Shown here: in pieces, positions 19,667 to 30,078 of the stretch | How the letters are laid out: every line of letters begins with the position of its first letter | Position numbering within the stretch: position 1 is the stretch's first letter | NCBI GenBank assembly: GCA_001970955.1 | Contig: MPUH01000610.1 | Location: 1 to 43,297, forward strand | Length of the DNA stretch: 43,297 nt | Direction of reading: 5' to 3' | Source: Stentor coeruleus | Taxonomy: Eukaryota; Ciliophora; Heterotrichea; Heterotrichida; Stentoridae | Translations under genes and position numbers: made by a program | The notes under the pieces: generated by a model | Databases searched by the model: none | What the model was told of the DNA's origin: nothing | The model's input: only the letters and a program-made list of their open reading frames with translations

Positions 19667-22600
19667 TTATCTGTTTTGGAGTCTGTATGACCTCGGAGGG
19701 CATATTTTGTTTTTTATGATCTTTGTCAAATGCAAAGGGCACCAACTTACAGCTGTTATCAATAAAACTTTCCAAAAAAAGTCTAAAGTGATTATAAACT
19801 GCAAGTTGAAGTAGTTTTTTAGTAGTAAAATACACACAGCATACAAGGCAAATGATATAATTTCTGAAAAAGCAATCCATATATTCCACATTTCTATTTG
19901 TGAAGCAACATTAAGAAGTTCAGTTATAATCAAAGCAGAAAAAGTTATAGCGACAATATTAATAAAATTGTCTTGAGGGAACATTACAAGGGCAAGTAAT
20001 ATAATAATACTTCCTTGATATATGCTTTTCCACATCCAAAAAAAGAACCTAGTTAGATTTAATGCTCTACCAAGTTGTTGGGTCTGATACAACATCGGGT
20101 ATTGTTTAATAGTTTTATACTCCATATCAGTATCCATAATTAAAGCAAAAACTGGCATTGACGTAAAAGCTGTTGTATACCCAAGCATTAAATACCCATT
20201 ATAAATCGGTATAGCTGAATAATAAAAAACAATCGTAAACAGAGCTTGGATTATCGCATAAACAAACCCTCTATGGAATACAAAATGACTCAACCTAGCC
20301 GTACGCAAATAACTAAGCCTTCCATGCCATATAATCAATTTAGCTACATATTTGAATTCTGATATAGAAAAATCAGCAGCAAGTGAAGCTTGTTTACCTT
20401 CTTTACCCTCAATACCAATCCCAACATGTGCAGCTTGTATCATCCCAACATCATTACCCCCATCACCAATAGCACAAACTCTATATTTTGTATATCTCAA
20501 TAAAGCTTCAACAATTTCACTTTTTTGTGTTGGGGATACACGACAACATATAACCCCAGAAGTCTGTGATGCTACTTCAATGAACTTTTTTGTATGAAAT
20601 TCTAAGACTATAGCCAAAGTACTTCCATCTATTATAAGAACTTTTTTCTCTAAATCTGTTGCATTTTCTAATTTATGAACACCATCCATACCTATGATTT
20701 CTAAAAAGTCATTTTCTTTTTTCTTTAGACCTGTGGATATTGATATACATTTTGCTGTTTCAACTTTATCACCCGTAAGCATCCAGACTCTAATCCCAGC
20801 GCTTTTGATTCTTGCTATGATTTTATCAACTTTATGCTGAAGTTTGTCTTCAACTCCAGTAACCCCAAGAAACTCCATATCTTTTTCTATACTTTTTATA
20901 ACTTCAAGACATCTTTCGTCTCTGTTTTCTAAAAACGACCTAGCATATTCGAGCCTTTGACTAAAATCTTCATATTCTTCTATTGACATTATCCTTTGGG
21001 CTATAACTAAAGTTCTATATCCTTCCATAGCTAAAGATTCACAGTCTTCAAACATTTTAACTTTGGCTTGAGCGGAGGCTAGAGTGTCTTTTATAGCTTC
21101 TTCAGCACCTTTTATATAGAAAATTATTTTCCCTGAATTAGTATGCTGAAGTATTATACCCATTTTCTTGCTTGCAGAAGTAAAAGGGAAGGTTTGGAGG
21201 ATTTTGAAATCGATTTCCTGTTCTTGAAAACTTAAGACTATATTATTTGTAGTCCTATGGGCAAGTTCTAATCCAGCTTTCCAAGCATATTCTACTAAAG
21301 CTATCTCATCAGGTGAACTAGCTTGAAAGGTTTTTTCTTTACCTTCATATACTGGTGTAACATTATTACATATAGCTAAAGCTGTTAATACATCTCTACA
21401 AACCATATCAGTATCCCTTTTCCTTTTTTTCGGCATATTAGAATCAGCAATCGGTTCAGAGTATTTATCAAAATTATCTTTAACTAGCTGAGAAAAGTCT
21501 AAAGCTGCACTTGACTCATCTAAATTAAAACTCCAATGTTCAAGATAAAGCTTTTTAAGAGTCATTTCATTCCTAGTCAAAGTCCCTGTTTTATCACTAA
21601 GCAAATAATGCACCCTACCAAGTTCTTCAGGTATTGTTGAATTCCTAGGTTTTGCATAACCAAGTTTAGGGTCTTTAGAAATTTTTACACAATAGTAAAT
21701 TTTAGCAAAGTCCAAATTGACTCTTAAAGATATTGGGATGATTGTAGAAAGTAATAATATCATTCTAAAAAACTGGACAAATGATTGATGATTAAATCCA
21801 GATAAGGCAACTACTAATAAAGCTATGAGCATCATGAGGATTATTAAATAAAACGCAAGTCTGTTTAGCTCTTTATCTGTAATGCCAAGCTTATTAGATG
21901 GTTCTCTGCTATTTAAAGCTATACGAGTTTCTTTTCCAACATAAATAACTAATCCAACACAACTACCATTAGCTAATGATGTATTAGCCCATATAGTGTG
22001 TTCTAAACCAACACCTTCAATGATATCAATTCCATCAACTGTTCCTTCAAAACGTCCAACAAAACGATAAATGTTTTGATCTGGAGCTTTAACAGTAAGT
22101 GTTCCATCTAAGTCAAGAAGCCTTGTAATTGGTTGAATCCTTTGAGTACATGCTAAAGCCTTTCTTAATTTCCAATCAGTTTCCCCATCAAGTTGATCAG
22201 TTTTAATAAACACTGTCCCAGTTTCATCATGAGTACTTAAAATCATCATATCAGCAGGTATTCGTTCATGAGCATGGACTTCAATTAAATCCCCAACTTT
22301 TATATTTTGTGCAGGGGTTCGAATAGACCCTGCATGAGTGATTTGTGTATACATTTTACTATTCATTTCTTTATCCCTAAGCCATCTGTAAATATCATCA
22401 TAGAGTTCTTTACACATAGTAATCATAAGGACTAATACTAATGGGGCTATATATGTAAATAAAAAACCTACTTGCAAAGGTGGATAAAATTGGCTTAAAG
22501 CAATGACTAAGAAAAACATGTTAAGAGGTTGGTTAAACTGGTAGTATAGGAATAAAAAGATAAATGTCATTGGGTTGTATTTGGTGTTAACTACTGCATT

Positions 22601-22774
22601 AGAAAGATCTGGAGAGTTACTCGTCCCGCATAGATTGATGTAGCGTTCTGGGACTTGTCTTTTTTTAAAACAACGTTTTTTCTGGGTAGTTGTTACATTA
22701 GGTTCTGATAAAAGGTGGTCGTGGGACTGGGGTTGCTGAGGTGGATTCTCAGACTCCGGTTGGAATTTTAGCAT
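19667..22774 (-). CDS. P4-type ATPase (phospholipid flippase), ATP9/Neo1-like
   Basis: A 1035-aa flippase moving aminophospholipids to the cytosolic leaflet. ATG at 22774 has a TAA two codons upstream. Landmarks: NTKYNPMTF and LYYQFNQPLNMFFL (60-90); TDQLDGETDWKL (192-203, actuator loop); PISLRVNL (347-354, the P4 version of helix 4); STIPEELGRVHYLLSDKTGTLT (379-400, phosphorylated D394). A nucleotide-binding KGAEE and the hinge GDGGNDVGMIQAAHVGIGI follow, then six C-terminal helices. The conserved PEELGR before DKTGT and the short cytosolic termini resemble ATP9A/Neo1, which works without a CDC50 subunit, so Golgi/endosome location is likely. No introns and no frame damage. P4 identity is firm; the Neo1 subgroup is a strong inference. 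Confidence 0.93.
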   Translation of the reverse strand: MLKFQPESENPPQQPQSHDHLLSEPNVTTTQKKRCFKKRQVPERYINLCGTSNSPDLSNAVVNTKYNPMTFIFLFLYYQFNQPLNMFFLVIALSQFYPPLQVGFLFTYIAPLVLVLMITMCKELYDDIYRWLRDKEMNSKMYTQITHAGSIRTPAQNIKVGDLIEVHAHERIPADMMILSTHDETGTVFIKTDQLDGETDWKLRKALACTQRIQPITRLLDLDGTLTVKAPDQNIYRFVGRFEGTVDGIDIIEGVGLEHTIWANTSLANGSCVGLVIYVGKETRIALNSREPSNKLGITDKELNRLAFYLIILMMLIALLVVALSGFNHQSFVQFFRMILLLSTIIPISLRVNLDFAKIYYCVKISKDPKLGYAKPRNSTIPEELGRVHYLLSDKTGTLTRNEMTLKKLYLEHWSFNLDESSAALDFSQLVKDNFDKYSEPIADSNMPKKRKRDTDMVCRDVLTALAICNNVTPVYEGKEKTFQASSPDEIALVEYAWKAGLELAHRTTNNIVLSFQEQEIDFKILQTFPFTSASKKMGIILQHTNSGKIIFYIKGAEEAIKDTLASAQAKVKMFEDCESLAMEGYRTLVIAQRIMSIEEYEDFSQRLEYARSFLENRDERCLEVIKSIEKDMEFLGVTGVEDKLQHKVDKIIARIKSAGIRVWMLTGDKVETAKCISISTGLKKKENDFLEIIGMDGVHKLENATDLEKKVLIIDGSTLAIVLEFHTKKFIEVASQTSGVICCRVSPTQKSEIVEALLRYTKYRVCAIGDGGNDVGMIQAAHVGIGIEGKEGKQASLAADFSISEFKYVAKLIIWHGRLSYLRTARLSHFVFHRGFVYAIIQALFTIVFYYSAIPIYNGYLMLGYTTAFTSMPVFALIMDTDMEYKTIKQYPMLYQTQQLGRALNLTRFFFWMWKSIYQGSIIILLALVMFPQDNFINIVAITFSALIITELLNVASQIEMWNIWIAFSEIISFALYAVCILLLKNYFNLQFIITLDFFWKVLLITAVSWCPLHLTKIIKNKICPPRSYRLQNR

Positions 22775-22886
22775 AAGTTATTATAAACTAAATATCCATA
22801 AAAGGCTACCCTAATTATTTATCTTCATTTACAAATTGATTTTATATATTTGATACCTTTTTAGACTTAAATACTATTACTACCTA

Positions 22887-24134
22887 TTAATTCTCTTCAT
22901 GCTTTCTATCAGTCATAAACCCTCTCTGAGTTATAACAGTTTCTGCTAATGTTCCTTGGATAATCCCATCATCAAGCTTTAAAATTTTCAAAAAGTAGAA
23001 TGGTACGACTAATAACAAAGCAAAAGTCAAGCTCCAGAAAAGCACAACAAAAGTACCTACAGTCTGTGTGCCTAAAGTTTGGCCACTTTCCCATCCAGCC
23101 CAAAATACACCAAGATCATCATGAAGGAAACCAGGTAAAATTCCGCCAATAATCCCTGGTAATAAGAAAGTTGCGAAAACATCACCTGAATCATCGATTT
23201 TAACAAGTCTAATGAACTGATAACCACACCAAAACACCCCACCATTAAGAATTCCGATTATCCCAGCTTGCCATGGAGTTGTATTACCTGCAGATGATGC
23301 TATGATGACCATACCAGCTATAAAACCTTGATATAAAGATACGTAATGGGTTCTGAGATCATGTTTGAATAAGGTTAAGAGTTTAAGAGAAACTATAGCT
23401 GATGCACCAGCTGAAATCCAAAGATTATGCATTGAACTAGACATCTCAGGTTTACTTTTTTGTTGAGCTACGGCAATACCGAATACACCTAGTATTGTTA
23501 GGAAGCATCCAATAATATAGACAGGAGGATTTACTATGTCAAATGATACTTGACCTCCATCATATCGTCCTGGGCGTTTACCTAAAAAGATTGTTGCAAT
23601 TAAAGCGAAAATCCCTGCAAATACGTAGACTGTGATATCAGCTCCATAATCCCATATTGAGTCTTCTATAGCATTCATAAGCCAGCCTTCACCATAAATC
23701 CAAGCTAAGACTACAGGCCAGCAGAAAACCATGATCAAAGCTGGGAAGCTCATGTAGAAAATGTAACTTGCTCTTTCTGCTATAGACAAGTTTATGATGT
23801 AAATTACGAAAATACCCACGAGAACGTAGAAACTGAAGCATTCACCGTTCCCCAGAGCTGGTTCTTTGAGCCATCCCTCACCTCCGAAGGCTTTTTCTCC
23901 TATAAAATCACTTCGAGTGTACCTGAAAGAAAAACCATAGCCTAGGAACCAGTAGAAAATAACTGCAATTGAAAACTGGATGAAATTTTTTACCATCAAA
24001 TGGGGAGCATTTCCCACTTTCACCGATCCATATTCCATCATCGATAATCCGATCTATATAGAATGTACCAGTCCTAAAAACACAATAACATCACCAGTTG
24101 GCTGAGTTGCCACTGGGCAAACCTTATCGTTCAT
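22887..24134 (-). CDS. Amt/Mep/Rh-family channel lacking both pore histidines
   Basis: A 410-aa protein with about 11 membrane spans. The first 26 residues (MNDKVCPVATQPTGDVIVFL...) come from an upstream exon joined by a 15-nt intron at 24054-24068 (gtacattctatatag). Without it the first helix would be lost. Family features: GYGFSF after helix 2; WDYGADITVYVFAGIFALIATIFLGKR (D157 equals the conserved pore Asp); NLWISAGASAIVSLKL; and IDDSGDVFATFLLPGIIGG. Aligned with E. coli AmtB, the twin-histidine positions H168 and H318 are Tyr165 and Phe292 here. These histidines line the conduction pore, so transport may be altered or the protein may be a sensor. The rest of the fold seems intact with no stops, arguing against a pseudogene. 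Confidence 0.87.
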
Positions 24135-25249
24135 ATTATATTTGAGTTCTCGTATTAATGGCTTACAACGATTTTTTAATGAATATCATATTTAAATTTT
24201 TCTTGGGAAGAATTTTGATAAACCTAGTGATTGTTTTAAAAGAAAAAGATTTCTTAGGGTATTGGTAAAGCTATGATCTAAAGATTCAGTATTATGAATA
24301 TCTTAGACAGAGATTGTAAAGGAAAATAGTTAGAAAATAGAAAAATAAAGGCAAAAGGAAGATATTGAGGATGAGATAAGACAATAATAGTTGAAAAGAA
24401 ATTAGAAATATTTTATATAATAAGAATATTTGTTTTTATGTTTTTGTATACGATGATTGGTAGATTTATATGCTTTTCTTTCAGTTAAGGTTAAAGGTTT
24501 TTATTCATATTTTGCTATGATGAGATTCTTTATTTGCAATACTACTTTTGTAGTTTAATTATATCATTTGTTGTTATTGAAGTCTATATAATAAACCTTA
24601 AGCTTTGTGGCTAAAGTTATAAAAGTATTTTTATATGTAATTATTTAGATAAGGGTCATATTATATAGTGCGGCTTATTTTTTTTGATAATCTATTGTAT
24701 TGTTAATAATATTTTTCTTAGTTTTCAACATAAATAAAGTTTTAATTTTGAATGATTAGCTCTGCTTGCTATTTATGCTACTTTATTTAGGATGCTACTA
24801 TGAGGTATATAAAATTTTATATTTATAGTATTTTAGTGGATAATTTTTGTGAGTTAATTAATTTCTTATATAAACTTTATTTCTAAGCACAACTTAATTA
24901 ATTTACTATATGCTGTTTTATTATCTACCAAAATTTTTTTGTCAAGTTTATTATATGTTTTAGATTTTAAGTTGTATATACTTATGATAAACTAAATTGT
25001 TATTTGTTAAAAAGCTCCCTAATATTTCCTTATATTGTGATGATGATATATGAAACATATTTAAAATCTTATTTTTAATAAATCCTAATGTAAACAATCT
25101 TTAGATTTTATCACTGTATAATATACCAATTTTTAAACAACTCTAAGATATACTATAAAATTATACCATTACAAACTTAAACTTCACCATAAAGCAAATA
25201 TTTAGTCACCTAAAATTTCTTATACATCTAATCTCATATTATAATATTT
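24135..25249. other. Divergent intergenic spacer, no gene seen
   Basis: About 1.1 kb between two outward-facing genes. The left half is G/T-rich and the last 200 bp is A/C-rich on the plus strand. No supported frame. Confidence 0.6.
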
Positions 25250-25903
25250 ATGCTAACATTTCGACCCAACAAAACTTGTGATTGGAAGTCGCTTTCCTTA
25301 GGAAAACTTCACCCTTCCACAGCAAAAGACCCTGAAATCATCCACTCAAGCATGAAATACAAAGCTTTAATCAGATCTACAGGTAAAAACACTCCATGCT
25401 CTACATCTCAATCTCTATACAAAACTACTCAATCTCTAAGCCCACGCAGCATCCATCAAAATAATAAAAACCTCCAAGTATCAAATGAAAACCATAAAAA
25501 ATTAGCTCTAATGTTTTCTAAACCCCCTTTAGATCCCTTACAATCCTTATGCGTTCGAAGCCTAAAAGCAAACATCCCCATCTATCAAAAAATATCAAAA
25601 AGTACAGAAAACATAAAGTATACATCAAAAAATAACATCAAAACCGAATCTCGCAGTAGCAAACGCTTACACGACTATCTGAAAAATAAAGAAGAATTCA
25701 AAATGAACACCAAAATCATTTATTTCGAAAATAACGACTCAAATAAAGAACTTAAAATAAATAGACTTAAAAGAATTATCAAGAATGATGTGATTATGAA
25801 ACCTCCAAGGGCTGTTAATAACAAGAAAAATCAGGAACTTGCTAAAAGCAAAAGTCCACTTACTATACAACACTTGAATAAATTCTTATATATTAGTAAC
25901 TAG
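25250..25903 (+). CDS. Basic Ser/Lys-rich protein, perhaps the N-terminal part of the next frame
   Basis: A 217-aa frame rich in Lys, Ser, Asn and Thr, without a recognised domain and probably disordered. It opens MLTFRPNKTCDWKSLSLGKL and ends HLNKFLYISN before TAG. The next frame begins only two bases later, shifted by two. Such spacing is implausible for separate eukaryotic genes. The last eight bases, gtaactag (25896-25903), look like a 15-nt intron that has lost seven bases. Removing them joins the frames as ...YIRMLDKF. So this is likely the first exon of one larger gene of about 520 residues. Confidence 0.6.
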   Translation: MLTFRPNKTCDWKSLSLGKLHPSTAKDPEIIHSSMKYKALIRSTGKNTPCSTSQSLYKTTQSLSPRSIHQNNKNLQVSNENHKKLALMFSKPPLDPLQSLCVRSLKANIPIYQKISKSTENIKYTSKNNIKTESRSSKRLHDYLKNKEEFKMNTKIIYFENNDSNKELKINRLKRIIKNDVIMKPPRAVNNKKNQELAKSKSPLTIQHLNKFLYISN

Positions 25904-25905
25904 GA

Positions 25906-26850
25906 ATGTTGGATAAATTTCCTGATATTAAAGCTATTAAAAGTCACCCTGCGCATAGGAGAATTATTTTTCCTAAAGGGATTAGCTATGCTGAACTTAC
26001 TCGTAAGGGATATCAGATTAAGAGAAATAACGGTGTTGGTTTATCTCTTGATTTTTCTCGACGAATATTAGATAAAAGGAAAAAATTTAGACTTGATAAT
26101 GAGTCTGAAGTGATCAAAGTTTCAAGAAGCCCTGAGTAAGATGTATTAAGATCAGACAAGTACGTCAATCATTCAAAACCCCGCGAATGGTATTCTGACC
26201 TCTACAAAAGAATCTTCGAAAAAGAAGACTACCAAAAAGTATCGTAAACTCAGTTAAAAAACACAATCAAAACAGCCAAGTTAGCAAAAAAGAAATCATA
26301 TGCTTTGAGTATAGAGAAAAAAATAACTAAACTATACAGAAAAAAAACAGAAGCTCTTACAGATGCATGCATACAAAGCCACAGTACATCTAATACCCCT
26401 ATACCTGGCATTATTCAAAAGAAATCTCCAAAACCTTCTATAAAATACATGCCAACAGAGTTCAAACGAACAAACATAAAAGAAGTCATAATTGACCCAC
26501 TAGATAAAAAAAGTGCTAAAAGAGAAAAAGAACAAAAACTCTGGCTTGAAGAATCTAAAAAAGATTTCAGAGAATGCATAGAGCATATATCTGAAAAAGA
26601 AAAACAAATACATGAAAATCTTATAAACAGTCTAGAAAAATCAAAAGAACAAAGCTTATATTTAGACATAGTAACTAATATACAGGAGTATGAAAAAAGA
26701 ATCAAGAATATAGAAAAACAGAAAATCATCTTTGTCAATGATTATTTTGATAGTTTGACTGAGTATTATATATACAGAATTAAAAATATCAGCGAAAGTT
26801 CTGATTTGATTGATAATTCTATAAAAATTAGCAAAAATACTCAAAGTTAA
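25906..26850 (+). CDS. Basic, C-terminally coiled-coil protein, two 15-nt introns
   Basis: About 304 aa once introns 26136-26150 (gtaagatgtattaag) and 26239-26253 (gtatcgtaaactcag) are removed; both contain in-frame stops when retained. The N-terminal part has SHPAHRRIIFPKGISYAEL and RNNGVGLSLDFSRRIL, unlike any family I know. The C-terminal half (from KREKEQKLWLEESKK) is a charged helix or coiled coil to the end, NTQS. It probably belongs to the same gene as the preceding frame. It converges with the TPR-like gene, leaving only 14 bp between stop codons. Confidence 0.72.
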
Positions 26851-26864
26851 ATAACCTTATAATG

Positions 26865-28562
26865 CTATAGAGACTTCATCAATTCAGTTTTAAAGAAAGA
26901 TTTTGTTGATAAGTTTTTTCCTCCAACAGCTCGGCTTAGGGATTTCCTAATAATCACTTCTTTTTTTCTTGTTTTTACTGCACTTTTAGCTAAGGGACAA
27001 GGTGCTGCTTCTCTATTTGTAGGGCTGCTAGGACGTTTTGGGCTTCCATGTAAATCATTGTAAAGAGCATCAAGTTGGTCTTCTATTTCTTGATTTAATT
27101 CGTAAATGTTTAGTTTATGTTTCGTTTTTGTTTGGGTTTCAGTTTTCAATGTTGGAGCTCTTAATGTTGTTCCTTGTGTTGTTAACCTTCTAATTTGTGG
27201 TTGTTTAAAATGTAAAGTTTGTGAAGGAAGTACTCGTTGTTTGTTTCTTGATGGTAAATTGATTGTTTTAAGCAAATTCTTATAAACTTTCGACTTTAGT
27301 TTGGACTTCATTTTTATCTCCTGGACTTTAAGTCTCTGCTCAAACTCTTCCTCAATTCTATCGACCTGTTTATCTACATATTCACTAGAATCTGAATCTG
27401 ATTTAATATCATTTCTAATTTTTCTCCTTGATTTAATAATTTCTTTATGTTTCATAAGATTATCGATATGTGCTTTAACTTGATCAGTCACAGTTTCAGG
27501 TTTTAAATGGATATCTGTATCCATTCTCAAACTCTTAAAAATATGCGCATAAAAATAATGGTCTGAACTTAAAACAATAGGATCTTTATTCTGATTAAGT
27601 AATTGTGTTAATCTTTGTAATTGCTGGTTACTATAATACCTTCCTGGGATTTTATGTACCCTAGATTCAGTCAAACTTCTTCCTTCATGTTCAATACTAG
27701 CTTTAGATGACTTAGGTCCATTCAAATCATTAATACTTTTAATTTCTATTGGTATTTTCAATCTATCATAAACTGTTTCTCTTTCAGAATGTGAAGTATT
27801 TACTGGACTTTTACGCCTATGAACTTTACCTAAAGAATATACTTCATTATCTAAATCCTCAACCAAATAATCATTTTTCATATACTGTTGTTGTAAAGAT
27901 TCAGCATTTAAATAAGCTTGTTCAGCTGCTAGTTTATTACCTTTAAACTCTTCACAAGTCCCAATTTTATGAAATGCATTTATCGCAATAGCACCAAGTC
28001 GTTGAAGAGTTTTCGGTTTTTTAGTATTTTTAAGCTTTTTAAGGACATCTTTTAATACATCTTGTGCTGACATTATACACATATCATACTTTTCAGAAAT
28101 CAAACATAATTCGCATTCCCTTAATTTACTGACAAATGTGAGGAATTTCCCATCAGCTGATGAGAATTTGTTTTGGCTACAGATTTTTGCTGCTTGGATT
28201 GCTGAGCTCATAGCTTTTGTTGGGTTGTTTTTTTCATAGAATATTGATTGATTTATTAGAGTGATAGCTAGAAGCTTGAAAATCGATTCTGGTGGAGTTT
28301 TTGATTTTTGTCGACAGGTTTTTATGTAATTTTCAAGAATATCATGGGCAAGGACTAGATTAGATTCACCTTGGGACTTGAATTTGTAATTGCAAAGGTA
28401 TGAGACTTGTTTGATGAGTTTTAAAGAGTGGAGTCTGTTGGTTTCTTGGAGGATTATTCCCAGTTTTTTTTGGGATTTTGATGATTTTTTTAGGGTTGAT
28501 GCTAGAAGAGGAGATTTTGGAATGGCTTTTGTTAGGGATTTGGATAACGATAGTAAGGACAT
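26865..28562 (-). CDS. TPR-like helical repeat protein, ciliate-specific
   Basis: A 565-aa protein with no introns. Residues about 50-240 are paired amphipathic helices with TPR-like spacing: ALTLINQSIFYEKNNPTKAMSSAIQAAKI-type segments, then LQRLGAIAINAFHKIGTCEE, then GNKLAAEQAYLNAESL. The last is a typical TPR B-helix pattern. The middle (240-400) is polar, and 390-440 is a charged coiled coil (QVDRIEEEFEQRLKVQEIKMKSK). The C-terminus is basic and Pro/Ser-rich (HGSPKRPSSPTNRE). No catalytic motif. This looks like a cytoskeletal or ciliary adaptor, which is an inference only. Confidence 0.78.
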   Translation of the reverse strand: MSLLSLSKSLTKAIPKSPLLASTLKKSSKSQKKLGIILQETNRLHSLKLIKQVSYLCNYKFKSQGESNLVLAHDILENYIKTCRQKSKTPPESIFKLLAITLINQSIFYEKNNPTKAMSSAIQAAKICSQNKFSSADGKFLTFVSKLRECELCLISEKYDMCIMSAQDVLKDVLKKLKNTKKPKTLQRLGAIAINAFHKIGTCEEFKGNKLAAEQAYLNAESLQQQYMKNDYLVEDLDNEVYSLGKVHRRKSPVNTSHSERETVYDRLKIPIEIKSINDLNGPKSSKASIEHEGRSLTESRVHKIPGRYYSNQQLQRLTQLLNQNKDPIVLSSDHYFYAHIFKSLRMDTDIHLKPETVTDQVKAHIDNLMKHKEIIKSRRKIRNDIKSDSDSSEYVDKQVDRIEEEFEQRLKVQEIKMKSKLKSKVYKNLLKTINLPSRNKQRVLPSQTLHFKQPQIRRLTTQGTTLRAPTLKTETQTKTKHKLNIYELNQEIEDQLDALYNDLHGSPKRPSSPTNREAAPCPLAKSAVKTRKKEVIIRKSLSRAVGGKNLSTKSFFKTELMKSL

Positions 28563-29371
28563 TTTGTTATTGATAATAATGTTGTGTAATGGGATGGAGA
28601 AGAGAGAGAAGTAGAAGGTTGATGATGATTTAATGGTGGGGTATGTGGTTTGGAGATGAGGTTTTTTGATGAGGATAAAAAGATTTGGAGATTGTTTGAG
28701 GGAGATAGATAAAATTGTGTTGGATTTTTTTTATTGAGGATTTGAGTTAAGGATATGGATGGGGGATTTTTGTAGGGATATTTTTTATGATTTTATTGTT
28801 TGTGTACTGGATGATAAATTTTTTGTTGATTTTGACTTGCAGTTAATAAATTAGCTATAAAAAATATTCATTCGAATGACTATGAATAAAATCTCATAAA
28901 TTGTGCATAAAAGCTTGATATTAGTAGATGGCCATTATTTCATAAGAAATTAATTTATTAAACTTAAAATTATAATCAAATTAAGTTTTTACTGTTTAAC
29001 TAGTTTTTATTACATTCTCTTGTTTTATAACAAAAACCCTTACCTCTAACAAAGTGGTACAATTTACTGATACTAAAAATATTTTATCATGTTGATTATT
29101 CTCTCAAACTCCTACCTACATAATCATATCAATAAATATTCCCATGCGAAAAAAATAAAAACAACCCATTACAATTTGTGTTTTCAAATAAATAATAGCA
29201 AAATTCAAAGCTTAAAGTCTCCAATCTAATCATAAAAAAAATAATATTTTATATACAACATCCTCATCCTAATTTGCAATATACACAAAAACCCTCTATT
29301 AAAATGCCATAAAAAATTACTTAAATTTACCTTCATGCAAAGAAATCGAAACTCCGATACATAAAATAAAT
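28563..29371. other. Divergent spacer, no gene seen
   Basis: The first 240 bp is very G/T-rich with almost no C. From about 29000 the plus strand is A/C-rich up to the next start. No coding frame supported. Confidence 0.6.
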
Positions 29372-29638
29372 ATGGGATTCATGAACAAAATTTGGTTTCT
29401 ATGGAGAAAAATAGACCCTGCAGCTCGTAGACATTACAAGCAAACAGCAACATGGATTAGTCTTTACATGGTAATATGCCCTATATGGCTTTTCTACACA
29501 CTTAATATTATCTACGATATGCAAACTGCAGCAGCTGTGAGGACAATTACCCCAGATGAAGTGAATGAAGAAAATTATTTAAAGTGGCTCAAAAAACAAA
29601 ACAATCAAGGGAAATTTTTGAAAGATGAACACCTTTAA
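29372..29638 (+). CDS. Small single-span membrane protein, unrecognised
   Basis: An 88-aa protein with a basic N-terminus (NKIWFLWRKIDPAARRHYKQ), one transmembrane helix at about 27-48 (ATWISLYMVICPIWLFYTLNII) and a charged soluble tail ending KDEHL. The composition resembles small mitochondrial inner-membrane subunits, but no specific family is recognised. A second Met at residue 4 could be the start. The C-terminal KDEHL is not a canonical ER-retention signal (KDEL/HDEL) but comes close. Confidence 0.65.
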   Translation: MGFMNKIWFLWRKIDPAARRHYKQTATWISLYMVICPIWLFYTLNIIYDMQTAAAVRTITPDEVNEENYLKWLKKQNNQGKFLKDEHL

Positions 29639-30078
29639 GTCGATTAAGTAAGAAAAAATAAATTTAAAACTGTATAGGATAAATATGATTTATAACAAAA
29701 AAAATATATACTGATAGTTGTTGATAACAAAGATACTAAGATATCAATGAGAATGTTTAGGAGGAGAATTGTTACTGTTTGTATGTGGGTTGAAGTTTGA
29801 TGATTAGATGAGGATTGAAGTTTGGCTTAGTTGATGAAGGATTTGGATGAAAGATTTTTTGTGGGGAGTGTTGGGATTAGATTTTGAGGAATGATGAGTT
29901 AGGGAAGAAAAAGATGAGGATGATGTTTATGAAGAAAGTTTTAGTTTTAGGATTGGGTTGAAGGTAAGAGGATTAGGAAATTTGATTTTAGATAAGTTGG
30001 GTTAGAAGGTAAAATAGTTTTATGTAAGTTAGTTTATATCTGAAGATTTCTTTGAAAATAGTTAAAATTTAGTGGAGT
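29639..30078. other. G/T-rich convergent spacer
   Basis: No gene seen. About 29740-30010 has very few C on the plus strand and many short GATGAGG/GGATTTGG-like runs without an exact period. Confidence 0.6.

Noticed and set aside
29740..30010. G-rich stretch as a possible satellite, telomere-like or CRISPR-like array
   Set aside because: The short GGAT/GATGAGG runs have no constant period or conserved unit; explained by the general spacer skew.
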